Assembly: GCA_948474755.1 (NCBI GenBank)
Contig: CAOLHI010001433.1
Span: forward strand, 124,001-188,000
Length of the DNA stretch: 64,000 nucleotides
Source: Ctenosaura bakeri
Lineage: Eukaryota > Chordata > Lepidosauria > Squamata > Iguanidae
Reading direction: 5' to 3'
The translations under genes and the position numbers were made by a program. Below are positions 37,601-49,600 of the stretch, piece by piece. The notes under the pieces are model-generated. The model had not been told where the DNA came from. It worked only from the letters and a program-made list of their open reading frames with translations, and did not search any database. Positions within the stretch are counted from its first letter, which is position 1, and each line of letters begins with the position of its first letter.

Positions 37601-40600
37601 TGAGGACAAGCTGGAAGTGGAACAGCAGGGCAAGCGGCAGCTGGAGAGACGGGTGAGGTGCCTTGGGCATTCTTTCTCTTCCTCACATGAACCTGAATAT
37701 TCCCCTTGCACACTTCGGATTGATGAGTGCTGGACAGTTGCTGGGTCCTGTTCAGGACTCCGGTTCTTTGCTGCCAAAGCACTGTTGTTGTTTTTTTTAA
37801 GCAAGCCCCTTTTTAAGTTGCCAGCATGCGGTTCTTTCTCACATCGATGTACCAACCTGCCTCTCTGCCATTCACAGCCCTGCTATGAATTCAAAAATTC
37901 CCCCCGTTTTTTGTTGCCAACAGGAAGTTTAGTTCCCTAAGTCTTTCTCCAGCCACCTTGTTACCCTTGAACTGCCAGGCTAAAGCACTAAGCCACCCAG
38001 CAGGGACCACTGTACACAAAACAATCTTCCTTATGACCCCTGGATGGCTGTTAATCTTTGCCCTTGATGCTGAGGAGGACTCTAGAACCCATCTTCCTGG
38101 ACAAAGGGGTCACTTCCACTGCAGGTGGGGAGTGCTGCGTGGTGTGCTTAGGCGTAGCCTGGTTGGAGGAGGACCCCAAGCTGCCCATTACCGTGACCTT
38201 CTTGTAAATCCTTGTTCCCAGGGTGGGCAAAGTTGCGGTCCCTTCAGACGTTCTTGTATTGCATCTCCCAGCAGCCCTAGCCAGTACAGATGATAGTGAG
38301 GGATGCTGGGAGTCCCACAGCATTCCAGAAGGCCGTGTTTCTCCCTCCCTTGATTTGTACCTGGCCCTTTCAGCCCCCAGAAGCCCCTGGAGCAGCTTGC
38401 AAGATCAGGAGAGTGGCCGTCTCTGCCCTCAGGCTTACCATCCCAATTATAAGACACAACACACAAAGCAGGAGAGGTGGGAAGGAAGAAAGTCCAGCAC
38501 TTATAGTGACAAATAGGGTTCAGGCAGCCTGCTGGAGAAAGGCTGCCCTTAATGGTGGTCAGAATCCTGCCTGGGGCAGCTGACACAAGGAGAGAGGCTG
38601 CAGCTTTCTAGGCAGGGATGCGGGGGCTGCAGGACTGGATGGGCAACAGCAGTGCTTGTGCTCGTGGTCACTCTCCTGCCTCGAGCTCCTTAACCTGCCT
38701 GGAGCCTGGTTTGCTTCTAGCCACTGGCATTTCTTAAAGCTTCCTTGACACCTTGTTTTACTTTTTGGAGGGGTGGGGCGTATTTTTTTGTGAGAGGTGC
38801 AGCAAGGGGTGTGCCTCTCCAAGGTCTCCTGGAGGAAGTCTAAGGCAGCCCTCTCCCTTCCAACACTTGCCCACCCTGCGTCTTCAGAGGACTTGTCTTT
38901 CCTGGTCCTCCTTTTTGGTGGTCAGGGGAGTGGGATCATTTCCTCCTTATGGCTCCCACCTTGGATCCCCCTCCCCCTGACGGCCCGCTTCCGTTTGCAG
39001 CTGGCCGACCTGCAGGCGGACGGCGAGGAGAGCCAGCGCGCCCTCCAGACCCTGAAGAAGAAGTGCCAACGCCTGACGGCTGAGCTGCAGGACACCAAGC
39101 TCCACCTGGAGGGGCAGCAAGGCCGGAACCATGAGCTGGAGAAGAAGCAGCGCAGGTGAGCAGGGCCGAGAAGGAGGGGAGACATCTTTCAGTGGAGGGC
39201 GGGAGAGGAACCAGCCTGACTTGCAGACTCTGTTTTCATCCTTCTGAAAAGATACTCAGGCCACTGAGACCTCATAAGATTAAAGATTGTGGGATTGATT
39301 CCCGCTCAGCCACAGGAACCCACTGGGTGGATGACCTTGGGCATGTCACACGCTCTCAGCCCCAGAAAAACCTGTGGTGGGTTCACCTTGGCGTCGCCAT
39401 AAGTTGGAAATGACTTGAAGGCACCCAACGACAGTCTTAGGTCATATGATCATTTAGGTATGGATGTACTAATGAAACTTCTAAGAAGTTTAACACATTG
39501 GGTTTGGTTCTTAATGCATTTGGTCAGACCTCACCTGGAATCCTGCGTCCAATTCTGGGCACCACAGTTCAGGGAGGATAAAGACAAGCTGAGAGCCAGG
39601 GTCATGTAGTGGTTTGAACGTAGGACTGTGACCCCCAGAGACCAGGGTTCAATTCCCCGCTTGGCCATGGAAACCCACTGGATCACACACTCTCAGCCCA
39701 AGCAAACCTCTTGATAGGTTCACCTTAGGTTTGCTGCAAGTCGGAAATGACTTGACGGCGCACGGCAACCGCAACCTTAGCAGAAGGCCATGACTGAAGA
39801 AACCGGGCCCGGAAAACCCTCAGAGAGGATCACCATGAGTTCGAAGCAACTGGAAGGCGCATCATGGCAACATGGTACTATTTATAATTCCTCCCCTTCT
39901 GATTTAAGTGGTGCTTCATAGTAGGAAGTGCTGCAAGTTTTCGTTCTGTTCCTTCGCGAGAGAACAGCTGTGGGATCATGACACAGCTTCCAGTACCCCA
40001 GAGCCCCCGAGAGACACCTTTCATCCCTTTCCGAAAGATAGAGGGTGTGCATGGATGCGTGCCACTGATCCAGTTGCCTCCTATCGCCCCCCCCCCAGTC
40101 TGCATCTTATTTTGTTGCTCATCATTTTGGGGTGGTGGAATTAGCATAGAAAGCTGCCTCTCTGGCACCATCACTGCCTCAAATCCAGGCTGCTCTGTCT
40201 ATCCACGAGCCATTAAGGAATCGACAAGTTGCCCGGAGAACCGTTAGCATGAAAGCCCGGCCCGGCCGGAGCCCTCCCCTCCTCCTCTGCCTTTTGCTCG
40301 CTTCGCCATCTCCTCTTCCATTACGAGACTCTCCTCGCCGTTTAAAAACGTTATTAAGCAGCAGAGACACTTTCATCTCATTACGGTAATGATCATACGG
40401 GGGAAAAAGAGGGGAAGGAAGAAGAAGGAGGGGGAGAGAAAAGAAGAAGGAAAAAGAAGAAGAGGCTCGACGAGTGAGAGAATCAACCTAATTAATTTCA
40501 ATTTCCGAAGAGCAGAGCCTGTGTTAATGCTGCTATTTATTACCCACTGGAAAGAAGAATGAAGATTAGGTGACTGGACGGTTAACACGGGTCACTAAAT

Positions 40601-43600
40601 AAATGGGCAAACGACACCCACTGTTTGATGTTGAAATGGGCCAGAAAGCTGGAAAGGGCAAGACGGGCACGATCCGGGCTTCCTCTGTGCATGGTTTGAG
40701 GCTTCTGGTAACGGTACTGAGTAGCACCCCCAGGCCCTGATTATGGGATTTACAGGCATGGTTTTTAAGCTCGCCGGGTCCCCAGACATTGTATGTTTTG
40801 GGCTTGGCTAACAGAGCCAGTGTGGTTGGAGTGTTGGACTACGGGAGGCCAGGATTCGAATTCTCTCTAACCATGGGCCACTTTGACCAAGCCAGACTCT
40901 CTTGGCCTCAGAGGAAGGCAAATTTATTATTGTTATTATTTTATTATTTCGTTTGTTTGTATCCTGTCTTTTTTCTGACATTGAGACTCCAGGTAGATAA
41001 CATTCAAACAGCACAACTTAAAACATACAATATAAAATCTAAAAAGCAAACGGTTTATTGGACTCGTTGTGGTCTCTTCTACCTCTGTGATTCTATATTG
41101 CTGGAAACATAAAACATTGAAAATATTACATGCATTAAAATACGTTACAAACTGTGCCAACCTTAAAAACGGAGTCAACACAGCATTAAAAGCCCGGACC
41201 TATCAATTTGTAAAAGCGTGACGAGAAAAAATGTTTTAACCTGCCATTGGAAGGAGAGTTGGGATGGGGCCGTTCTGGCCTCTCAAGGGAGGGAGTTCCA
41301 AAATCTAGGAGCAGCCCCTGAGGGGGCCCTGTCTCCCTTGTTCCCACCAGAGGAACCGGAGGGAACAGTGAGACAGAGAAAAGGACCTCTCCGGACAATC
41401 TTGGACCTCTACGGGACTCATAAAGGCAAAATCCTTGAAGAAATCTGGCCAAAATGGCATCTCCGGAAATGAAAGTGGACCTGAAGACACATAACAGTTT
41501 CGCGCTGCTCTGTGTGACCAACAGCCAACCATCTGTCCTGTGGTTTTGCATTCCATCCTTGGCAGATCTCCTCTGAACAATCAATCGTCCCGTGGAAATT
41601 CCTATGGGAGTGTGCCTTCAAGTTGTGTCTGACTTAAGGTGACCTTAGGTGACCCTATCATGGGGTCTTCTGGGGGCTGAGAGAGGGGCTGGAGTGTGCT
41701 GTCACCCAAGGACACCCAGTGGTTTCCATGGCTGAGCAAGAAGGGGTATCGAACCTTGGACTCCGTGGTCTTATTCCAACACTCAAACCTCTCTACCACA
41801 ATGTGTATGGGACTGGAACTTCCATGGCTGTCTGGGGGATTCTGGGAGCTGCAGTCTCTCAAGAATCAGGACTCCCAAGCTCTGTGTCTCCTGTCCGTCG
41901 CTGCCTCTCAGGCTTTTCTCTCCGCTGACTGGGCCTGCGTGCCGACTCCCTCTGGCTTCACCGCCTGCAAAGCATCTACTAGCAATAAACGGGTCCTCCC
42001 CTTCTCCCCCTCCCATCGTGTCCTTCATGCCTCTCTTAACTCTCTTCTCCCCTTCCCCCTACGATGCTAACAGGCGCGGTGGCGGGATTTCTCGATTAGC
42101 AATTCCAGCCAAAGGCGCCAGGGAGGATTCGCTGCAATTTGCTCCCCGCTTGTGCTCTTCTGGTGGAAATTAAAGGCTTGTAAACAGTGGAGTTAAGAGA
42201 GGCCCCCAGCTGAGAAGAGATTTAAGACAAAGGGGGGAGACGGAGGGGAAGGGGGATCTTGGCAGGGAACCAAGCTGGCGGGTGGCGGGGGAAATTTCAA
42301 GAGGCACACTGAGCAGAGAGGAGCTCTTTGTGGTTCGGTAGGAGGGGCTGGGTGTGTGGGGTCGGAAGGCATTGACGAAGCTCCAGAGCCATGCATTCTC
42401 CATGCTGACTTTGTCCCACCGTGCAATTTCATAGCGAGCGCAGAAGGTGCTGCAGAATTGAGCGTTGTGGAATTCTGTGTGGCAGAAACCAGCATCGCAG
42501 AATTTGAGGGCCTGGGATTTGATGTTGCAAAGTTTACAGAGGTGAAATCCAGTGTCGCAGAACTTGGTCTCGCAGAATTATGGAATGATGGAATTGGGTG
42601 TTGCGGAATTTAGCATCGCAGAATTGCTGTTTTATTTGAGTCCATCCATTTTATCTCTTCCTTTTCTTTCTCGCCTTCCCTCCAGGGAAGCTGCGCAAAG
42701 GGGTGCTTTCACCCCCTCCTCATCCCCACTTTATCCCTCCCAACAGCAGCCCTGCGAGGCAGGCCAGGGAAAAGAGAAAGAGAGGGAGAGCGTGTGTGTT
42801 TGGAAGACAAGCCCAAGGTCAACCCGTGGGTTTCATGCCTTGGTGGGGACGTGAAAGTTTAATAGGAGAAAAGTACATTAAGCCCACATGAGAACACAGG
42901 TAGGCTTTGAAATGGGCACCAATAAACATGACATAAAAAGAGGCTGTAAGAGCTCTGGAGACGTATAACGGAGAGAAGTTCAAGGTTGAAATGCCTTTGA
43001 CATTCCTGTATTTATGCGGAGGCTCTGCACATGCTTCAAGGACGTTGTTTTGAATAGCGTTGTGGAAGCTGGGTTTATGTTTATTATTATCCTTTATAAA
43101 TGATGGCACTGGCTGTTTGGACGCTGCTGAAAACCTTGTTCCGTTCTAGCATCTAACTGGTGCCCATTGTTCAGCCTATCTGTGTTCTCACTTGATTTAA
43201 TTTTTTCCCCCTTCTATTTGGTTTGCATTTTCTTGCAAGTCTGTTCCTGCATCCTTATTGTTGGAGAACAATTATTGGTGGGCGAGGATACACGGTGTAT
43301 ACACAGTGAGGATTTTCAACCTGTTTCTCCTAGGTCCAGAAGCACCACTTTTAACCACCGTGCTGTATTGCTTCTCCATATTAGTAATAACTGTTTTTTT
43401 AAAAAAAACAAAACACCGTAATGCTTTGGTTTCCCCAGATAAGGTCAGAGGCGGGTGAGGAACCACACGGATGAAATTGCAAGAGCCCGAGGTGTAATTG
43501 AGGATGAAGCCAAGTAGAATCTCTCAGTTTCTTTTTAAGAAATTAGACTGGTCCCTGGAATTATCTTGTATCAACAAAGACCAATTTTGAGCTTAAGGCC

Positions 43601-46600
43601 TAATCACGCTCCCAGCTGATGTCGCTGGAACATGGCTGAGCCCCTCTCTCCCTTTGGCATCCTCCGCTCCCATCTGGGTCTTTGGCAGAGCTTGGAAAAG
43701 TTACTTCCGGGGGACTAAAAAACCCCAAATGCCCCCATGTGGCATCCATTGTGGATGGAATGTGTGTGTTTTGTTCCTCGGAGGCTGTAGAACACCAAAA
43801 CCAGAACAAAACCCCAAGAGGAAACTGGGGTGTCCTATGTTTCCCGTCACCTCAATTAAAGCTAAGGTCTCCTAACGACTAATCTGCCGTTATTTATTTA
43901 AGGGTGTTATTTAAGGCCCTTGTTACCAGGAGTGTATCCAATCTCCTTTTAAAGCCACTCCTTTTAAAGTTGGACGCTGCTGCTAAGACATTTCCTTCCT
44001 TCCTCCTCTTCTTCTTCTATTTATTTATATCCTACTTTCTTCCCAAAATGGGGACTCAGAGTGGTTCACAGTTTAAAAAAAAAATACAAAAAATAGGAAA
44101 AGTTACTATTAAAACAGAATTAAACTAGCAAATTAAAGAAGATAAAAAGCTCTTAAAAAGAGTTAAAACGATGCAGCACCCCCTAGCTGGTTCTTAAGTT
44201 TTTAGTTTTAAAAGCCTGGTTTTTAGTTTTAAAAGCCTGTCTGGATGTAAAAGGTCTTAGCCTACTGATGGAAGGACAAAGAAGGAGGGGACCGTTCTGG
44301 CTTCCCTGGGAAGGGAGTTCCAGTGTTTTGGGTCAGTCACCATGAAGTCCCTCTCTTGCATCCCTACCAACTGTGCTTGCAATGGTTGTGGGGCAGAGAG
44401 AAGGGCCCCTCCTGATATCTCAGAGCCCAGGCCAGCTCATACAGGGAGATGCAGCCTGTAAGTCCGGTGGATGGCACTTTTAGCTCTGCTCTTTGCGAGG
44501 AATGCCGTGTCCTTAATCTCCCCTCATTCCTCCCCAGCGAAGGCCTGGTTGGGTTCCAGGATGATGAGAGAAGTCAAAAAGCTTCTCCTTGTATATTTGC
44601 CATGCACCACACTCCCAGTGCCGCCCAGGGTATGTCTGGTGAGTAGGTGGAACAGGATCTTTTTGGTGTTGGCAACCGGGAGCTCCCTCTCCCGGGAGTC
44701 TTCTTCAGTCCTTTTTTCTCTCGGCCATCAGAAAGGTGTCCAAAACGGCACTGTTTTAACACGGCATTGTATGCTGGTCCTGTCTCCGGGGTTTTGTTGA
44801 TGATGCCTTCTCTCTGTTAAGTCACTTGTTTGTTTTTAATTTTGATTTTTACCCGTAGTGCTTTTATGAGGTTGCAAGCTGCTTTGGGGGCTCTGGAGGC
44901 CCTCAAAACAGCAGCGTATAAATATTCATAGTAAACGAATCGCGCAGCAGATGGAGTCAGATAGGGAACGGAAGGCAAGTCATCCTGGAGTGCAGGTGGC
45001 AGCGTGGGGGGGGGCTGGTTGGTTGGTTGGTTGGTTGGTTGGTCTGGGGCAGGCTGTGCCTCTTCAGCTGGCAGCAGAGAACAGGGTCTGACATACGCCT
45101 CTGTTCTTTCCCTCTCCCATGCACAGATTTGATAGCGAGCTTTCCCAGGCTCACGAGGAAGCCCAGCGTGAGAAACTGGGGCGAGAGAAGCTGGCCCGAG
45201 AGAAGGACATGCTCATCGCTGAGGTTTTTAGCCTCAAACAGCAGCTCGAGGTGGGAGATCCTTCAGGATGTAGCACAGCGTTCTGTATCGACTCAGTGAC
45301 CTCTCCTGGCACAGGAAGCACCCAAATTGAACAAAATATCCCCACCTGCACCTCTGGCCAGTGGAAGCCACAGTGGGGAAGTTGCCCCCCATCCCAACAC
45401 AGTTGCCCTGCCCTGGACTAAAAGAAGTCACCCTGTCCTAGGGCTGAGGATGGCACAGCTGATGCCTCCAGCAACTCAGATGTGCCCAGTTGTGGTCCTG
45501 AGCTTGTCTTTCCCTGCAAGTTCTCCATCCTTCCCTCTTCCCTTCTCAGGAGAAGGACTCGAGCCTGACTGGCTTGACCCAGAAGGTGGAGGCACTGGAA
45601 GCTGAGCTGCAGGACCTCTCCTCCCAGGAGTCCAAAGACGAAGCTTCCCTTGCCAAGGTCCGGAAGCAGCTCCGGGACCTGGAGGCCAAGGCCAAAGACC
45701 AGGAGGAGGAGCTGGATGAGCAGGCGGGCACCATCCAGATGTTGGAGCAGGTAGGTCTGAGGCGGGGCACCTCTTGCCCTCTCTCTTTCTCTTTCTCTAT
45801 TGCAACCAGCGCTGGCTCAGCCGGTTTTCTGGGCGTGCCGGTTTCATGGAGGCGTGCTCCCTCCCCTCCTCTGTTTTGACACCCGAATGACTTCTCCCGT
45901 CCCACGGAAGAAGCAAGCGGTGGCTCTCGTCAGGCAGGTTTGAACCCAGGCAGCAGAGGGGAGAGGCAGGCCTCCGCACGTCTCCGGAGGTGCCGGAGGA
46001 TGGACCCAGCCATTCGGGCCGCCGAAGCCACGGCAACCAGGAGAGTAAGTGATGGCCTTTCAGAGCTCACTGGGCTAAGGAAGCTGTTTCCCCTGAGCTC
46101 CCAAACAGCTGCCACGCTGGGCTTTTGTTTTGCCAGCCATGCTCTGGACTCAGCAGGCTGGCACTTCTCAGTATTTCCCAGCCCAGCATGTGCCGGTGGG
46201 GCAGGGAAGCTGGCGGTGCCTGGCAATCGTGCCCAAGTGCTGTGGGCACAGCAGCTTCCCGGCCAGCCTGACTCTTAAAATGGGATGCCAGGGGGTCTTA
46301 ATGTTTCTGCCAGCAAAGAAAAGGTCATTTTAGTGTAAGCAGGACTCAAAAGGCTTGCATGAAAGTTTTACTGATAAAGCTCTAGAAAGAAGCTCTAAAG
46401 GCAGGGATAGGCAACTGAGGAGAGGGTGGGAGGAGGAGGTGGGGGCCAGTCCCCCCCAGGCAACACCGATGCGTATTGATGCACTGAGAGAGACATTTGG
46501 CTGGCCCAACATCACCCACTCAGTCTCCTTCAGGTGAAAGGAGGAAGCAAGGATGCATTTACTGGGCCAGGGGAAAAAATGAAGGCATCCCACCAGTAAG

Positions 46601-49600
46601 AATTCTAACACACACCCCCGTTGAATTTCGCTTTGGTCAGAGGGAAACATTGAAAATTGTTCTCCCCCAGAACTCTTCTACTTGTTGCATTTCCAGGGCC
46701 TCAGTTATGCTGCCTGGCCCTTTTCTTCGGATGCTCAAACTCTATTTCTAAATACTCAGCTGAAGTTTGGGTGCCTACAATGTTGTGAGTTTGGAAGGAG
46801 GAAGCAGAATTCTTGTTAGGGAGGGTCAGTGTCCTTAGTTTGTCCCCCCTTCCCAGCTACACCCCTGGGAGTCAGGCAGAGCTGATGGGAAATGGGGGTG
46901 TGAAAGGTCAGGCCCAGGTAGGCAGGCCTGGTACAGAATTTCCTGGCCTCTGGTGGTCAGTGGCCAGCAGAACGTTTCAGGAAGTCTTTGGCCTCCAGTC
47001 CCATGGTTTCTTCCTTCCCCACTCAGGCCAAACTCCGGTTGGAGATGGAGATGGAGCGTCTGCGGCAGACGCACTCCAAAGAGGTGGAGAGCCGGGACGA
47101 GGAGGTGGAGGAGATCCGGCAGTCGTGCCAGAAGAAGGTGAGGGGCTGGGAGTGGTGAGGATGGGGGCCGTGGTAGTGGTTGGCACTAAAACACAGGGAC
47201 TCCCCCTTGGAAACCGGAGAGCCCCTCTGAGCCAAGCAGCCCTGCGTTTCAGGAGAGGTTTGGCTTGGATTCCCCTGTGGTCACGAGCCTCAGCATTTGC
47301 TTCTCTGGAGCCTCTTCTGCCCCCCCATCTCCTACGTTTCATGAGTGGAAACCTTGGGGTGGGGGGCTCCAAGTGACCACGCTGGGCTTCCAATTAGCAG
47401 GACAGAAACTGAGCCCTGGGGGTCACCGCCAGCAGGAAATGCAGAGAGAGAGAGAAAGAGAGAGGAAGGAAGGAAGGAAGGAAGGAAGGAAGGAAGGAAG
47501 GAAGGAAGGAAGGAAGGAAGGAACAGTGGCATTGTCTTTTCCTTGCTGCTTCTGCTTTCTTAATTCCCTTCCCATCCTTCATTCAACTCCCGCCCTTCAT
47601 CTTAGAATGACACAGTCATTATACATAGATAGAAAAAACACAACAATAACACAATATTGCCATACTTTGCATTCATATTGGGTGTCAATCACAGGTGCCT
47701 TTGTGTCCAGTCACAAGAGCCTTTATGTCCCAGCAACACCTTACAACATCTGTGCGGCTCCCATTAACCCTGACCTGTTATTATTACTGTTGTTAACTTT
47801 ATTTACATCCTGCCTTCTCCCCAGGATTTGGACCTAAGGCATCTTTCCCATTATACATTTAAAATGTACAAAAAGTCAGCATTAAAACTAAATTATGAAC
47901 CCAATTAAAAACCTCTGCTCTTAAAAAAAGAGAATTTAAGAAGTTAAACGGTGCGGATGAAAACGGTACAGTTTTTACAGCCCTTTTTTAAAAAGCCTTT
48001 GATTCTAAAAGCCTGCCTAAGTTAAAAAAAAAAATTAATAAAAAGCTTCGGCCAACACATAAACAGTAAGAAGTGGGTTGTCCTGGCCTCCCTAGGGAGG
48101 CAGTTCCAAAGTCTAGGGGCAGCCACGGAGGAGATCTCTCTCCTATACCAAGACGATTCAGGTAGGCTCGTTCTGGGAGGCCATCTGTTTTATGATTTAG
48201 GAGATGGACCAGGTTGCCATAGGGTACGAATTGAGCAGGAGGGAGTCTTTGACCCTCCAGATGTTTCGAAATACAACCCCCTGCCAGCCATGCTGGGCGG
48301 AGTTGATGGGAACTGCAGTCCAACATCCGGGATGCCGTATCTTTCCCACATCTGCCTTATTGGTGAGGAGAGTCTGAATCTGAAAGCCTAGCAGCCCTGG
48401 AGGAAAGACTGTGGCTGGGACTTCTGTGGCTCCCAGCTCTCTCCCTGAGTGGAGGTGCGCCTCCCTCCTGTCTCAAATTAATAAATAATAAGCATGACAT
48501 TTCACAATCAATTAAGAAGTCGATACCAACAAATGTTCCCCTCCCGAGGGGAGGCAAAAAGGCTTCCCAAGGTGAGATGAAATCCCTGCCTTGCCAGAAA
48601 CCTCAGGGCAATGCATAACAAGCCTCTGTGGGGGAAGGCACTGCAGAGACAGCGTGGCTGGATTGGGGCCTCCCAGGTGCTTTAATTGGTCCTGACAGAA
48701 GCTGTCAGCCGAAATGCACACAAAGAGCACGGGGCCAAAGGAGGACGCAGAAAGCTCTAACCGGAAGAGATGAATAACCAGAAATCCCTGTTTAGAAGCC
48801 TTGCGTACATTTAGCTGGAAGGATGTCCCAGGATGTCCCATTCTGGGCACCACAGTTCAAGAAGGATGTTGACAAGCTGGAAGATATCCAGAGAAGGGTG
48901 GCCAAGGGGGTCAAAGCTCTGGGAAGTGAGCCTGATGGGGAACAGCCCCTTGGTTGCAGAAAGGAAAGCTAGAGATGCCCTTAAATAAACAACAGCGAAT
49001 GAGCCTTTAGGAGGGCTTAATTTTAATTAAGGGGACCGGGAGCATAGGACGCCCTCTGTTTCTTCTTGGAGGCTGCTTGGGTTCTGGGGTGCTACAGCCC
49101 CTGAGGAATTTTGAAAAAGGAAGGCAGGTAGGATTTTTTTTTTAATAATAGCAGCTTCTGCCTGTTGAACTGTAAGAGATCTCACGCTTCCTTTGGTAGC
49201 TCTAAAAGGCAAATTTATTTAATTTTGTTAGATTAATTAATCGGTTGAAATGCATATGATTAACCAGCTAAAAAGTTCCCTAATCAGTTGACAGCCAGAG
49301 AATAATGCCTCAATTATATATCGGCATCATTTATTCAGTTTATTTGGGAATCATTTGTTTAAAGAAAAAGAACCTCTCTTACAAAGTTTTGCTGGCTTGC
49401 TGTAGCCGGGCCTTCTCTCCCCCAACAAGAGTTTTGAGACTCAAAATTGGGGAAAACAGTCACCCCAGAGTATTTGGGGTGCCCCAGCTCTTCTTCCTTG
49501 TCTTCTGTCTAGCCGTCTAACCATCCAACCTCCAAAGAAGGAGACTCCACCACACTCCATTCAGGCAGCAGCGGATTCCACTGTCCAACTGCACTCTCAG

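Noticed and set aside
42356..42613. Plus-strand ORF through the GCAGAATT minisatellite
   Set aside because: The quasi-repeat protein is explained by the DNA repeat; no splice or start evidence.
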